A stretch of 64,000 nucleotides of DNA from Microbispora catharanthi (lineage in GTDB: Bacteria; Actinomycetota; Actinomycetes; Streptosporangiales; Streptosporangiaceae). The stretch's first letter is position 1. Each line of letters begins with the position of its first letter. The notes under the pieces were generated by a model. The model saw nothing but the letters and a program-made list of their open reading frames with translations. It did no database searches and was not told where the DNA came from. Below are positions 24,777 to 34,352 of the stretch, in pieces. Made by a program: the position numbers and the translations under genes. The DNA lies in NCBI RefSeq assembly GCF_006334915.2, contig NZ_VDMA02000003.1:372001-436000 (forward strand), in the 5' to 3' direction.

Positions 24777-25622
24777 TCAGCCCCGCTCGGCGGCCTCGAC
24801 GACGTTGGCCAGCAGCATGGCCCGGGTCATCGGCCCCACTCCGCCGGGGTTGGGGGCGACGAAGCCCGCGACCTCGCGTACGTCGGGGGCCACGTCACCG
24901 GTGAGCTTCCCGTCGACCCTGGAGACGCCCACGTCGAGCACGGCCGCGCCGGGCTTGACCATGTCGGCGGTCACGAGGTGGGGCACCCCGGCGGCGGCGA
25001 CCACGATGTCCGCCCGGCGCACGTGGGACGCCAGGTCCTGGGTGCCGGTGTGGCAGAGCGTGACGGTGGCGTTCTCCGCGCGGCGGGTGAGCAGCAGGCC
25101 CAGCGGCCGGCCCACGGTGATGCCCCGGCCGACCACGACGACCTCGGCGCCCTTGAGCGGCACGCCGTACTCCTGGAGGAGGACCACGATGCCGCGCGGG
25201 GTGCACGGCAGCGGGGCGTCGACCATGTGGACGAGCCTGCCCAGGTTGACCGGGTGGAGGCCGTCGGCGTCCTTGGCCGGGTCCATGCGCTCGATGAGCG
25301 CCTGGGTGTCCAGGTGGCGCGGCAGCGGCAGCTGGACGATGTAGCCCGTGCAGGCCGGGTCGGCGTTCAGCTCGTCGACCGCGGCCTCCACGTCCGCCTG
25401 GCTGGCGCTCTCCGGAAGGTCCTTGCGGATGGAGGTGATGCCGACCTCCGCGCAGTCGCGGTGCTTGCCCGCGACGTAGATCTGGCTGCCCGGATCGTCG
25501 CCGACGAGGATCGTGCCCAGGCCGGGGGTGACCCCCCGGGCGGCCAGGGCCTTCACCCGCTCCGCCAGCTCACTCTTGATCTTGGCGGCGGTCGCCTTGC
25601 CGTCCAGAAGCCGCGCGGTCAT
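24777..25622 (-). CDS. folD: Bifunctional methylenetetrahydrofolate dehydrogenase/cyclohydrolase
   Basis: This 281-aa FolD interconverts 5,10-methylene-THF and 10-formyl-THF, feeding formyl groups to purine synthesis. Signature blocks are [23 protein letters not shown] with the catalytic Lys of the YxxxK pair, [24 protein letters not shown], and the NADP loop [17 protein letters not shown] at 25622 ([11 protein letters not shown]) is the standard start; longer upstream frame is non-coding. It lies on the same strand as purH and purN, whose PurH and PurN steps consume 10-formyl-THF. A 55-aa membrane protein gene precedes it by 38 nt. Confidence 0.95.
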   Translation of the reverse strand: MTARLLDGKATAAKIKSELAERVKALAARGVTPGLGTILVGDDPGSQIYVAGKHRDCAEVGITSIRKDLPESASQADVEAAVDELNADPACTGYIVQLPLPRHLDTQALIERMDPAKDADGLHPVNLGRLVHMVDAPLPCTPRGIVVLLQEYGVPLKGAEVVVVGRGITVGRPLGLLLTRRAENATVTLCHTGTQDLASHVRRADIVVAAAGVPHLVTADMVKPGAAVLDVGVSRVDGKLTGDVAPDVREVAGFVAPNPGGVGPMTRAMLLANVVEAAERG

Positions 25623-25660
25623 GGCTCTCCCTGTCCTTCCGGGTGATCCTTCCGGATGCT

Positions 25661-25828
25661 TTACTGTCCCCCCTCGCGCCGCTCGATGATCCGGCGGGTG
25701 AAGGGGATGAACTCCACGATCCGCCAACCGAAGTAGGCGGCCAGCGCGGCGACGGGCAGCAGCGCGATGGGGCTGTTCCACACGCCGTTCATCGTCGCGA
25801 AGGAGCTCATGATCGTATCAAGGGGCAT
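25661..25828 (-). CDS. 55-aa single-span membrane protein, unknown function
   Basis: This is a small gene on the minus strand, ATG at 25828, TAA at 25661-25663. GGAG lies seven nt before the start. The product begins [18 protein letters not shown], continues with one hydrophobic stretch ([16 protein letters not shown]), and ends basic ([13 protein letters not shown]). It sits between purH and folD on the same strand and could be cotranscribed with folD. I do not recognise a named family. The ribosome binding site, the conserved-looking hydrophobic core and the charged C-terminus make it look real. An internal ATG at residue 7 is an alternative start. Confidence 0.65.
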   Translation of the reverse strand: MPLDTIMSSFATMNGVWNSPIALLPVAALAAYFGWRIVEFIPFTRRIIERREGGQ

Positions 25829-25881
25829 GGAGGGACTCCGTGGGGAGGATGGGGTGGGCGCTTCAGGCTAACCGCCCCATC

Positions 25882-25906
25882 GGGGTGATCGTGCCTTTTT
25901 CACCCC
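25882..25906. terminator. Weak hairpin downstream of purH
   Basis: GGGGTGA (25882-25888) and TCACCCC (25900-25906) flank a T-rich loop in the 126-nt gap between purH and the small membrane gene. A second short hairpin CCCC-ATC-GGGG overlaps it. It could be a terminator or part of the small gene's leader. Confidence 0.3.
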
Positions 25907-25954
25907 ATCCATCCCAACGGCCGCCTCTCCGTGGCGGTACGTCGGCCTTCGCGA

Positions 25955-27496
25955 TCAGTGGAAGAAGTGCCGGGTGCCGGTGAAGTAGAGCGTGATGCCC
26001 GCTTCCTTCGCCGCCTCGATGACCAGCTCGTCGCGGATCGAGCCGCCCGGCTCGACGATCGCCTTCACCCCGGCCTCCGCCAGCACCTGGAGGCCGTCAG
26101 GGAACGGGAAGTACGCGTCGGAGGCGCCGACCGACCCGGCCGCGCGCTCGCCGGCCCGGGAGACCGCCAGCCGGGCCGAGTCCACCCGGTTGACCTGGCC
26201 CATGCCGACGCCGACGGTCGCGCCGCCGGAGGCGAGCAGGATCGCGTTGGACTTCACCGAGCGGCAGGCCCGCCAGGCGAAGGCCAGATCGGCCAGCACC
26301 TCGGGCGAGGCCGCCTCTCCGGCCTTGAGCTCCCACGTGGACGGGTCGTCGCCCGGCGCGTCCACCCGGTCCACCGTCTGCACGAGCAGGCCGCCGTCGA
26401 TGCGGCGGAACTCCGCGGCGTTCGACGGCCCCTGCGGGCAGGCGAGCAGGCGGATGTTCTTCTTCTCCCTGAGCACCTCGAGCGCGTCCGCCGCGAACGA
26501 CGGCGCGACCACCACCTCCGTGAAGATCGGCGCGATCTGCTCGGCCAGCTCTCGGGTCACCTCGCGGTTGACCGCGATCACTCCGCCGTAGGCGGAGACC
26601 GGGTCGCAGTCGTGCGCCTTGCGGTGCGCCTCGACCACGTCGGCGCCCACCGCGATCCCGCAGGGGTTGGCGTGCTTGATGACGGCCACGCACGGCTCGG
26701 CGAAGTCCCAGGCGGCCCGCCAGGCGGCGTCGGCGTCCACGTAGTTGTTGTAGGACATCTCCTTGCCGTGGAACTGCTCGGCGTTGGCCAGGCCGTCCTT
26801 GCCGCCGGTGTAGAGGGCCGCTCCCTGGTGCGGGTTCTCGCCGTACCGCAGGGCGGTCTTGCGCTTCCACGCCGCGCCCATGAAGGACGGCCATTCGCCC
26901 TCGGGCGCGTACACGTTGGCGAACCAGGACGCGACCGCGACGTCGTAGGCGGCGGTGTGCGCGTACGCCGTGGCGGCCAGCCTCCTGCGCTCGGTGAGCG
27001 TGAAGCCGCCCTCGGCGACCGCGGCGAGCACCTCGCCGTACGCCGCAGGGTCGACGACCACGGCCACGGTGCCGTGGTTCTTGGCCGCGGCGCGGATCAT
27101 CGCGGGCCCGCCGATGTCGATCTGCTCGACGCACTCGGCGTCGGAGGCGCCGGAGGCGACCGTGGCGGCGAACGGATACAGGTTCACCACCGCGAGCTGG
27201 AACGGCTCGATCTCCAGCTCCTCCAGCTGCTTGACGTGGGAGGGGTTGGCGCCGTCGGCGAGCAGCCCGGCGTGGACCCGCGGGTGGAGGGTCTTGACCC
27301 GTCCGTCCAGGCACTCGGGGAATCCGGTGAGCGACTCCACCTTCGTGACCGGCACGCCGTAGGAGGCGATCGCGGCGGCGGTGCCGCCGGTCGACACGAT
27401 CTCCACGCCCGCGGCCTCGAGCCCCCGCGCCAGGTCTTCGAGACCCGTCTTGTCGTAAACGGTGATCAGCGCACGGCGGATGGCGATGCGGGTCAC
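25955..27496 (-). CDS. purH: Bifunctional AICAR formyltransferase/IMP cyclohydrolase
   Basis: This 513-aa enzyme catalyses the last two steps of IMP synthesis. The N-terminal MGS-like cyclohydrolase domain (about 1-195) starts [20 protein letters not shown]. It contains STGGTAAAI and [16 protein letters not shown]. The C-terminal AICAR transformylase (about 200-513) has [38 protein letters not shown] and the terminal RHFFH. The GTG start at 27496 overlaps the purN stop by 4 nt (GTGA), indicating translational coupling. A longer upstream frame belongs to a purN shadow. Confidence 0.96.
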   Translation of the reverse strand: MTRIAIRRALITVYDKTGLEDLARGLEAAGVEIVSTGGTAAAIASYGVPVTKVESLTGFPECLDGRVKTLHPRVHAGLLADGANPSHVKQLEELEIEPFQLAVVNLYPFAATVASGASDAECVEQIDIGGPAMIRAAAKNHGTVAVVVDPAAYGEVLAAVAEGGFTLTERRRLAATAYAHTAAYDVAVASWFANVYAPEGEWPSFMGAAWKRKTALRYGENPHQGAALYTGGKDGLANAEQFHGKEMSYNNYVDADAAWRAAWDFAEPCVAVIKHANPCGIAVGADVVEAHRKAHDCDPVSAYGGVIAVNREVTRELAEQIAPIFTEVVVAPSFAADALEVLREKKNIRLLACPQGPSNAAEFRRIDGGLLVQTVDRVDAPGDDPSTWELKAGEAASPEVLADLAFAWRACRSVKSNAILLASGGATVGVGMGQVNRVDSARLAVSRAGERAAGSVGASDAYFPFPDGLQVLAEAGVKAIVEPGGSIRDELVIEAAKEAGITLYFTGTRHFFH

Positions 27497-28149
27497 TTCG
27501 TGATCCTTCCTGGTGTCGGGCCTTCTGCGGCCTGTCCTGCGACTCGTCCCGTTCCCAGGCGCACGGTCCGCCCGGTCAGGGTCCAGCCCTCGCGGGCCAT
27601 GCGGCCCACCGTCTCGACGAGGAGGCGTCGCTCGACCGTCTTGATGCGCTCGTGCAGCGACTCCTCGTCGTCCCCCTCCCGTACGGGCACCGCCTCCTGG
27701 GCGATCACCGGGCCCGTGTCCACGCCGGCGTCGACGAGGTGGACCGTGCAACCGGTGACGCGGACGCCGTACGCGAGGGCGTCGCGCACGGCGTGCGCGC
27801 CTGGGAAGGCGGGCAGCAGCGCCGGATGGGTGTTGACGACGGGGAACGCGCCCAGCACGCGAGAGCCGAGGATCTTCATGAACCCGGCGGAGACCACCAG
27901 GTCGGGCTTGTGCTCGGCGATGCGCCCGGCCAGCCTCTCGTCCCACTCCTCCCGGGTGGGGTGGTCGCCCACCCGCTCGACGAACGTGGGGACGCCGGCG
28001 CGCTCGGCCCGGGCCAGGCCCTCGATGCCGGTGCGGTCGGCCCCGACGGCCACGACGGCCGCGCCGAACGCGTCGTCTGCCGCCGCGTCCAGCAGCGCTT
28101 GCAGGTTGGTCCCCGAACCCGAGACGAGGACGACGAGCCGGACGGACAG
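27493..28149 (-). CDS. purN: Phosphoribosylglycinamide formyltransferase, non-canonical CTG start
   Basis: This 218-aa enzyme transfers a formyl group from 10-formyl-THF to GAR. The conserved N-terminus [18 protein letters not shown] and later [45 protein letters not shown] (substrate and catalytic His/Asp regions) are all present. The in-frame DNA upstream of the VSGSGTNLQ motif has no ATG, GTG or TTG. A CTG at 28149 sits exactly seven nt after AAGGAG and is the likely initiator. Using the internal ATG at 28053 would delete the phosphate-binding loop. It overlaps purH by 4 nt. Confidence 0.88.
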   Translation of the reverse strand: MSVRLVVLVSGSGTNLQALLDAAADDAFGAAVVAVGADRTGIEGLARAERAGVPTFVERVGDHPTREEWDERLAGRIAEHKPDLVVSAGFMKILGSRVLGAFPVVNTHPALLPAFPGAHAVRDALAYGVRVTGCTVHLVDAGVDTGPVIAQEAVPVREGDDEESLHERIKTVERRLLVETVGRMAREGWTLTGRTVRLGTGRVAGQAAEGPTPGRITK

Positions 28150-28316
28150 AGCGGAACTCCTTCGTGAGCTGCCTTCGTTTTGCAGGTGATTGCCGGGAGA
28201 TGGTTCCTTAGAGAGTGGTCGAGCGTGGAGGGCCGTCCCTCGACGCAGCTAAAGCGTATCGGGCGCCGGCCATCACGACTTACGACGGGTTATGCGGAAC
28301 GCGAGGCGAGGAGACC

Positions 28317-28721
28317 GTGACAACACCCCTACAGGGGCCGACCCCTGCAACCGGAGGGCGCAGGGCCCTCGTGCTCGCCATCATGGCGCTCGTCTTCACA
28401 CTGATGCTGCCGGCGGCCGGGCTGGCGCTGTCACTGTTCGCGATCGTTATCGCGATCCGTGACCTGCGCCTGCTCAACCGCGAACGACGCGGGATCGGGA
28501 TGGCGACCGGAGCCGTCGTGCTCTCGTCGCTCGCGTTCGTCCTGGGCATCGTGACCACGGGATTCCAGCTCTACTTCTCCGACGAACTCACCGCGTACAA
28601 CGAGTGCCGCAAGGGCGCGGGCACGGTGGCGGCCCAGCAGGACTGCTCCGAGCAGCTGATGCGGGCGTTCGAGCGGAAGATGGGCGTGGCCTGGCCCGCG
28701 GGCGTCCCGGCGCCCGCCTGA
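28317..28721 (+). CDS. Small DUF4190-like membrane protein
   Basis: This 134-aa protein begins with a polar Thr/Pro-rich N-terminus (TTPLQGPTPATGG). Two membrane spans follow (ALVLAIMALVFTLMLPAAGLALSLFAIVIA and TGAVVLSSLAFVLGIVTTGFQLYF), then an extracellular tail with a possible disulfide (NECRKG, QDCSEQ). GTG start at 28317 is preceded by GAGGAG. The two-span layout resembles DUF4190 proteins, whose function is unknown. It is followed by a hairpin terminator. Confidence 0.65.
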   Translation: MTTPLQGPTPATGGRRALVLAIMALVFTLMLPAAGLALSLFAIVIAIRDLRLLNRERRGIGMATGAVVLSSLAFVLGIVTTGFQLYFSDELTAYNECRKGAGTVAAQQDCSEQLMRAFERKMGVAWPAGVPAPA

Positions 28722-28735
28722 CCGCACGACCGCAG

Positions 28736-28767
28736 GTGAGCCGTCCGCGCCGTCGCGAACGGCTCAC
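28736..28767 (+). terminator. Terminator after the DUF4190-like gene
   Basis: GTGAGCCGT (28736-28744) pairs perfectly with ACGGCTCAC (28759-28767), loop 14 nt, 15 nt past the stop; TCTTGCCTTTG follows. Confidence 0.6.
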
Positions 28768-28864
28768 AGGTCTTGCCTTTGACGCGCGGGTCAGGGGTTA
28801 GCGTCGCGGGGCCGTGCGGCTGTGCCGCACGAGCGGTTCCCCTCCGACACCGTAGGAGTTCCCC

Positions 28865-29899
28865 ATGCCCCGAACCCTGCCCCGCGCCGCACGGGAGATC
28901 CGGCTCGCCGAGGTTCCGTCGTCCGGCCTTCCCGGCCCCGAGCACCTGACCGTGGCCGAGGTCCCGCTGCCCGTGCCGGGGGCCGGTGAGGTCCTGGTGC
29001 GCAACCGCTGGTTCCAGGTCTTCCCTTCGCTGCGCACGCTGATCGCCGGAGGCGTGCCGGGCACGCCCTTCCCCCCGCTTCGTCCCGGGGACGCGCTGTT
29101 CGGCCCGGCCGTCGGCGAGGTCGTCACGGCCCCCTTCGTCGAGGGCACGGATGACGGCGGTCTGCGGCCGGGCGACCTGGTCGCGCACTTCCAGGGCTGG
29201 CGTGAGTACGCCGTGGTCCCCGTGTCCGCGCCGCTGGGGGACGCCCTGCCCGATCCGGCCGCGTACCTGGCTTCTGGCGCCACCGCGTACGCCGCCCTGA
29301 CCCGGATCGCCCGCCTGCGTGCGGGCGAGACGGTGCTCGTCACCGGGGGCGCCGGAGGCGTCGGGTCGCTCGCCGGCCAGGTCGCCCGGCTGCTGGGCGC
29401 GGCACGCGTGATCGGCACCACCGGCTCACCGGCGAAGGCCGAGCGCATGACCGCCGAACTCGGCTACGACGCGGTGGTGCTCCGCGACGGGAGCCCGATC
29501 GCCGGGCGGCTGGCCGAGGCTGCGCCCGACGGCGTCGACGTGGTCGTCGACACCGTCGGCGGAGAGCAGCTTCAGGCGGCGGTGGCCGCGGCGCGGCCCG
29601 ATGCCCGCCTCGTCGTGGTCGGCACCCTGGCCACGCAGCTGTCGGCCGCGTCCGGCGGCACGACGGCCCCGGTGGAGCTGGACGCCTTCCAGCTCATCGC
29701 CAAGAACATCACCCTCCGCGGCCTCACCGGCGTCGGCGACGAGATCCACGCGGAGTGGACGGAGCGTTTCGGCGCCTGGCTCCGCTCGGGCGCCGTCGTC
29801 TTCCCGCACACGCGGATCGCGGGCATCGAACGCGCGCCGCAGGCGTTGCGTGAGTTGTTCGAGGGGCGGCACGTGGGAACGGTCGTCGTAGAAGCCTGA
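28865..29899 (+). CDS. Zinc-independent medium-chain NADP oxidoreductase (CurA/leukotriene reductase-like)
   Basis: This 344-aa MDR-superfamily enzyme has the Rossmann dinucleotide motif TVLVTGGAGGVGSLAGQVARLLGA (about residues 158-180). The catalytic-domain block LASGATAYAALTRIARLRAGE is also present. Zinc ligands of true alcohol dehydrogenases are absent. The N-terminal PSSGLPGPEHLTVAEVPLPVPGAGEVLVRNRWFQVFP matches the NADP-dependent alkenal or enone reductase branch. It probably reduces alpha,beta-unsaturated carbonyls. A MerR regulator follows 19 nt downstream on the same strand, so it may be induced by electrophiles. The ATG at 28865 is the family start. Confidence 0.87.
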   Translation: MPRTLPRAAREIRLAEVPSSGLPGPEHLTVAEVPLPVPGAGEVLVRNRWFQVFPSLRTLIAGGVPGTPFPPLRPGDALFGPAVGEVVTAPFVEGTDDGGLRPGDLVAHFQGWREYAVVPVSAPLGDALPDPAAYLASGATAYAALTRIARLRAGETVLVTGGAGGVGSLAGQVARLLGAARVIGTTGSPAKAERMTAELGYDAVVLRDGSPIAGRLAEAAPDGVDVVVDTVGGEQLQAAVAAARPDARLVVVGTLATQLSAASGGTTAPVELDAFQLIAKNITLRGLTGVGDEIHAEWTERFGAWLRSGAVVFPHTRIAGIERAPQALRELFEGRHVGTVVVEA

Positions 29900-29918
29900 G
29901 CACGGCACAGGAGGTCTC

Positions 29919-30323
29919 ATGCGGATCGGCGACGCCGCGGCGGCGGCCGGGACCACGCCACGCGCGTTGCGCCTGTACGAGCAGCGCGGGTTGCTCCTGC
30001 CGCCCCCGCGGACCTCGTCAGGCCAGCGGGAGTACGGCCCGCGGGACATCGCCCGCATCCGCCTGGTGCGCCAGTTGCTCACCCTCGGCCTGACCCTCGA
30101 GGACGTCGCCCGCTGCGCCGACCGCCTGGACCTGCTGGAGGGCGACACGCTCCCGCCGTACGGCAGCCCCGGCTGCTCCGGCGGCAGCGGAAGCGGAAGC
30201 GGTGTCGTGCAACGCCGGATCGCCGCCCTGGACGCCGAGATCGCCCGCCTGACGGATCTGCGGGACCGCCTCGCCTCGGCCGTCGCCGAGCCGCCTCGGA
30301 GTCAGTCGCGGTCCCAGGCGTAG
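29919..30323 (+). CDS. MerR family transcriptional regulator
   Basis: This 134-aa regulator has the MerR winged helix at 1-70 (MRIGDAAAAAGTTPRALRLYEQRGLLLPPPRTSSGQREY). A dimerisation helix follows (about 75-125). A short Gly/Ser-rich loop GCSGGSGSGSG carries one cysteine and no clear metal-binding cluster, so it likely senses an organic ligand. It is cotranscribed with the oxidoreductase gene. Its last 22 nt overlap the convergent DUF6350 gene. Confidence 0.87.
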   Translation: MRIGDAAAAAGTTPRALRLYEQRGLLLPPPRTSSGQREYGPRDIARIRLVRQLLTLGLTLEDVARCADRLDLLEGDTLPPYGSPGCSGGSGSGSGVVQRRIAALDAEIARLTDLRDRLASAVAEPPRSQSRSQA

Positions 30324-31963
30324 GGATCGACGTAGATGACGTGACCCCCGCGGTCGTCGCTCTCGTCCACGATGTCCTTGCGCGGCTTCGGCGGGGGGCT
30401 CGGGGCACGACGCTTCGCGGCCGGTTTGCGCGGGATGTCGGCTACAGGGGGAATGACGTCGGCCCGCCGCGCGCCCATGTCGTCGAAGGTCTCCGCCGCC
30501 GCCGCGGCGTGCTCGTCGGTCCAGTCGTCCCTGATGACCGGGATCGGCTGGGTGTCCGCCTCGGTGGCGTCCAGCCAGTGGCCGGGCAGGTGGGCGCCGC
30601 GGGCGGGCCGCACCCGCCCGGCCGCCTTGGCGATCACGGCGCCGGCCTTCCGCACCGGCTCGGGCGGGGTGGCCGGCCGCCGGGAGATCAGCCACCAGTT
30701 CGCGATGCCGGCCGAGATGCCGGCGGCCACGCCGACCTCGAGCGTGACCGACAGCGCCACCTCCCAGGGAGACGGCCCCACCGCGGCCAGGCCCGCCCCG
30801 CCGAGCGGGCCGCCCGACAGCGCGGCGAGCGTTCCCGCGACGAGGCCGGAGGTGATCCCGCAGACGAACCCCCACAGCGGCGCGGCCTCGATCGACGGGG
30901 TCGGCGCGACGCGGGCCGTCACCACGCCGGCGACCGCCCCGGCCGCGAACGGCACCGCGATCACGCCCATGACCCAGGTGGGCGCGGCGCCGGACGACGG
31001 CAGGGCGCCCAGCAGCGGCAGCATGGGCACCGCGCTCAGCTTGACCCCGGTGGGAGCGACCAGCGTCCCGGCGCCCACCGCGAACCCGGGCCCCGAGATG
31101 TATGCCATGCCCCAGATGACGGCGTTGAAGAAGTAGAGGACCTCCAGGAGCAGGAGCAGCAGGCCGCCGACCACTCCGGGGCTGAGGACCTCCGACATCT
31201 GCTGGATCCGGGCGAAGTTGACCACCACCGACCCGAGGACCAGCACGGCCCCGGCCACGAGCATCAGCGAGGTCGCGACGGCCGTGCCGACCACGAGCGA
31301 CCGCGGGCGCTCGGGCAGCAGGCGCAGCATCGACCGCCACGGCCCGATCGTGCGGGCGGTGGCCACCGAGCCGGTGACGAAGGCCAGCAGCAGATGGCTG
31401 ATCAACGCCTCCCCCAGGAACGGCTGCATGACCTCGTTGCCGGAGACGAGGGCGATCACCCCGGCGAGCAGCGCGTACGGCGCGGCCAGCGAGATTCCGG
31501 CCTGGGCGATGAGCGCGAGCTGGGCGCGGCGCCGGGCGTTCTCGAGGTCGCGCGGCGTGCCCTTGGGCAGCCGGGCCGGCATCCGCACCCGCAGGTCGGC
31601 GTCCCGCGCCATCCACAGTCCGGCCCGGTAGAGCAGCACCCCCGGCAGGATCATCAGGCCGATGGGCAGCAGGCCCACCCGGCCGCCGGGAATCGCGAAA
31701 CCGGCGTGGTGGGCGGCGAGCCAGAGCTGGCAGGCCGTGCGGAAGACGCCGGGCAGGCCCTCGCCGAACGGCCCGCGGGGCGCGGCCATCCAGCCGATGA
31801 GCGTGAGCGTGGTGAGCACGGCGAGGCCGACGCCGAGCGTCCCGACCGCGGCCAGCATGCCGGAGACGGGGAGCGGACGGCGGGTCTCCTCGTCGTCGCC
31901 GCCGCCCATGCGGCCGAGCACGGCGCGGGGAGCGGTCCTGAACTGATCGAGAAGGCCCGTCAC
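30302..31963 (-). CDS. DUF6350 multi-span membrane protein
   Basis: This 553-aa protein has about ten hydrophobic segments from residue 35 (GMLAAVGTLGVGLAVLTTLTLIGW) to about 400. A charged cytoplasmic tail follows (about 415-553) rich in Ala, Arg, Pro and Asp, including DTQPIPVIRDDWTDEHAAAAAETFDDMGARRAD. The architecture and position between purN-purH and sucCD are typical of the actinobacterial DUF6350 family, sometimes named as a cell-division membrane protein. No function is proven. The start at 31963 precedes the first polar segment of the family. Confidence 0.78.
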   Translation of the reverse strand: MTGLLDQFRTAPRAVLGRMGGGDDEETRRPLPVSGMLAAVGTLGVGLAVLTTLTLIGWMAAPRGPFGEGLPGVFRTACQLWLAAHHAGFAIPGGRVGLLPIGLMILPGVLLYRAGLWMARDADLRVRMPARLPKGTPRDLENARRRAQLALIAQAGISLAAPYALLAGVIALVSGNEVMQPFLGEALISHLLLAFVTGSVATARTIGPWRSMLRLLPERPRSLVVGTAVATSLMLVAGAVLVLGSVVVNFARIQQMSEVLSPGVVGGLLLLLLEVLYFFNAVIWGMAYISGPGFAVGAGTLVAPTGVKLSAVPMLPLLGALPSSGAAPTWVMGVIAVPFAAGAVAGVVTARVAPTPSIEAAPLWGFVCGITSGLVAGTLAALSGGPLGGAGLAAVGPSPWEVALSVTLEVGVAAGISAGIANWWLISRRPATPPEPVRKAGAVIAKAAGRVRPARGAHLPGHWLDATEADTQPIPVIRDDWTDEHAAAAAETFDDMGARRADVIPPVADIPRKPAAKRRAPSPPPKPRKDIVDESDDRGGHVIYVDPYAWDRD

Positions 31964-32066
31964 GCTACCGCATCATCCCAGCCCCGCGGCCTCCCTCCAC
32001 GTCGCCACGCCGAGGAGTACGCAATCCGGACGCATTGGCACGCGTACCGGCCGGGCCCGAAAACGA

Positions 32067-32114
32067 CGCGACCTTGCGCTCGCACCACCGCGGCGGTAGG
32101 AGCGCAAGGTCGCG
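32067..32114 (-). terminator. Terminator of the sucCD operon
   Basis: CGCGACCTTGCGCT (32067-32080) pairs perfectly over 14 bp with AGCGCAAGGTCGCG (32101-32114). Read on the minus strand it comes 25 nt after the sucD stop and is followed by TCGTTTTCGG, a clear T-tract. Confidence 0.8.
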
Positions 32115-32138
32115 GACGACAGTCGGATGTACGCGCGA

Positions 32139-33014
32139 TCAGCGGCTGGACATGATCTCGCGCATCAGGCGGGCGGTCTCGCTGGGCGTGCGGCCGACGC
32201 GGACGCCGACCTTCTCCAGGGCCTCCTTCTTGGCCTGGGCGGTGCCGGCGGAGCCGGACACGATCGCGCCGGCGTGGCCCATGGTCTTGCCCTCGGGCGC
32301 GGTGAACCCGGCGACGTAGGCGACGACCGGCTTGGTCACGTGCTCGTCGATGTAGGCCGCCGCGCGCTCCTCGGCGTCGCCGCCGATCTCGCCGATCATC
32401 ACGATCGCGTCGGTCTCCGGGTCCTCCTGGAACGCCTGGAGAGCGTCGATGTGCGTCGTGCCGATGACCGGGTCGCCGCCGATGCCGACACAGGTGGAGA
32501 AGCCGATGTCACGCAGCTCGTACATGAGCTGGTAGGTCAGCGTGCCGGACTTCGACACCAGGCCGACGCGGCCCTTGGTGGTGATGTCGGCCGGGATGAT
32601 GCCCGCGTTGGAGGCGCCCGGCGAGGCGATGCCGGGGCAGTTCGGGCCGATGATGCGGGTCTTGTTGCCCTTGGAGACGGCGTACGCCCAGAACTCGGTC
32701 GTGTCGTGGACCGGCACGCCCTCGGTGATGACCACGCACAGCGGGATCTCGGCGTCGATGGCCTCGCGGACGGCGGCCTTGGTGGCGGCCGGGGGCACGA
32801 AGACGACGGACACGTCGGCGCCCGTCTGCTCCATGGCCTCCTTGACCGTGCCGAAGACCGGAAGGCCCTCGTGGGTAATGCCGGCCTTGCGGGCGTTCAC
32901 GCCTCCCACGACCTTCACGCCGGCGGCGAGCATGCGGCGGGTGTGCTTGGTGCCCTCACCACCGGTCATGCCCTGCACGATGATCTTGCTGTTCTCGGTG
33001 AGCCAGATAGCCAT
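32139..33014 (-). CDS. sucD: Succinate-CoA ligase subunit alpha
   Basis: This 291-aa alpha subunit of succinyl-CoA synthetase binds CoA and carries the phosphohistidine ([13 protein letters not shown] near residue 240). The CoA-binding start [29 protein letters not shown] is typical. It catalyses substrate-level phosphorylation in the TCA cycle with SucC. The ATG at 33014 overlaps the sucC stop by one base (TAATG), implying tight translational coupling. The much longer open frame upstream is a sucC shadow. Confidence 0.97.
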   Translation of the reverse strand: MAIWLTENSKIIVQGMTGGEGTKHTRRMLAAGVKVVGGVNARKAGITHEGLPVFGTVKEAMEQTGADVSVVFVPPAATKAAVREAIDAEIPLCVVITEGVPVHDTTEFWAYAVSKGNKTRIIGPNCPGIASPGASNAGIIPADITTKGRVGLVSKSGTLTYQLMYELRDIGFSTCVGIGGDPVIGTTHIDALQAFQEDPETDAIVMIGEIGGDAEERAAAYIDEHVTKPVVAYVAGFTAPEGKTMGHAGAIVSGSAGTAQAKKEALEKVGVRVGRTPSETARLMREIMSSR

Positions 33015-34195
33015 TACGCACCTACCGCGGCGAGCTCGGCGGCACGCTTGGCCGCTTCGTCCATGGTGTCGACCAGCTCGACCCGCGGCAGCGCGGCGTC
33101 GGCCAGGATCTGCCGCCCCAGGGCGGCGTTGTTGCCGTCCAGGCGGACGACCAGCGGGTGGGTCACTTCCTCGCCCCGGCTCTGCAAGAGCTGGAAGGCC
33201 GAGACGATGCCGTTGGCGACGGCGTCGCAGGCGGTGATTCCACCGAAGACGTTCACGAAGACCGACTTCACCGACGGGTCGGACAGGATGATCTCCAGGC
33301 CGTTCGCCATGACCTCGGCCGATGCGCCGCCGCCGATGTCGAGGAAGTTGGCCGGCTTGGGCTGGCCGGGGAACTCCTCGCCCGCGTACGCCACGACGTC
33401 GAGCGTGGACATGACCAGGCCCGCGCCGTTGCCGATGATGCCGACGTTGCCGTCCAGCTTGACGTAGTTGAGGTGCTTCTCCTTGGCCCGGGCCTCCAGC
33501 GGGTCCTCCGCGGCCTTGTCGACGTACGCGGCGTGCTCCGCCTGGCGGAAGTTCGCGTTGTCGTCGAGGGTGACCTTGCCGTCGAGCGCCTTCACCTGGC
33601 CGTCGGCCGACAGGATCATCGGGTTGACCTCGACGAGCGAGGCGTCCTCGTCGACGAAGACGGCCCAGAGCTTCTCGATCAGCTCGGCGGCGCCGTCCAG
33701 CGCCTGCTGCGGCAGGCCGCCCGCCACCGCGATCTCGCGGGCCCTGGCGCGGTCGACGCCCGTCAGCGGGCTGACCGGCACCTTCGCCACCTTCTCCGGC
33801 GCGGTGTGCGCGACCTCCTCGATGTCCATGCCGCCGGAGGCGGAGCAGATGGCGAGGAAGGTGCGGTTGGCACGGTCGAGAAGGAAGGAGAAGTAGTACT
33901 CCTCCGCGATCTGGCTGGCCTCCTCGATCAGGACCTTGTGGACCGTGTGGCCCTTGATGTCCATGCCGAGGATCTGCGTCGCCTTCGCCTGCGCGTCGGC
34001 GGCGTCGTCGGCCACCTTCACGCCGCCGGCCTTGCCGCGCCCGCCGGTCTTGACCTGGGCCTTGACGACAACGCGTCCGGTGAGCTGCTCGGCAGCCGCC
34101 CGCGCCTCCTCCACGGTGTGCGCGACGATTCCGCGCGGCACCGGGATGCCGTACTCCGCGAAGAGCTCCTTCGCCTGATGTTCGAACAGGTCCAC
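33014..34195 (-). CDS. sucC: Succinate-CoA ligase (ADP-forming) subunit beta
   Basis: This 393-aa ATP-grasp subunit begins [22 protein letters not shown] and has the nucleotide-binding [18 protein letters not shown]. The Mg/NDP region is [23 protein letters not shown], and the CoA-domain motif is [16 protein letters not shown]. It is the first gene of sucCD. Upstream is a 157-nt gap before the B12-binding protein gene on the same strand, holding an inverted repeat. The length matches bacterial SucC (about 388-394 aa). Confidence 0.97.
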   Translation of the reverse strand: MDLFEHQAKELFAEYGIPVPRGIVAHTVEEARAAAEQLTGRVVVKAQVKTGGRGKAGGVKVADDAADAQAKATQILGMDIKGHTVHKVLIEEASQIAEEYYFSFLLDRANRTFLAICSASGGMDIEEVAHTAPEKVAKVPVSPLTGVDRARAREIAVAGGLPQQALDGAAELIEKLWAVFVDEDASLVEVNPMILSADGQVKALDGKVTLDDNANFRQAEHAAYVDKAAEDPLEARAKEKHLNYVKLDGNVGIIGNGAGLVMSTLDVVAYAGEEFPGQPKPANFLDIGGGASAEVMANGLEIILSDPSVKSVFVNVFGGITACDAVANGIVSAFQLLQSRGEEVTHPLVVRLDGNNAALGRQILADAALPRVELVDTMDEAAKRAAELAAVGA

Positions 34196-34312
34196 GAGGG
34201 TCCGTCCCTTTTGATGTCCGAGGCCGGGCGCCGTCGTCCCGCCCGGCGTTTCCGCGCATGAAGCCTAGTCCCCGTACGAGCGTGGGCGCGTCGTCGGGTC
34301 CCACTGGAGCCT

Positions 34313-34342
34313 TGCCAACAACTCTCATGTACGGCAAGGTTG
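34313..34342. repeat. 7-bp inverted repeat between the B12-subunit gene and sucC
   Basis: CCTTGCC and GGCAAGG flank about 16 nt in the gap between two co-directional genes. It could be a weak terminator for the upstream B12-subunit gene or a control site for sucC. No T-run follows on the minus strand. Ends are given to within a few bases. Confidence 0.3.
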
Positions 34343-34352
34343 GGCAAAATAC

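Noticed and set aside
25931-28189. 752-residue plus-strand frame opposite purH and purN
   Set aside because: Shadow of two conserved genes; no ribosome binding site or motif.
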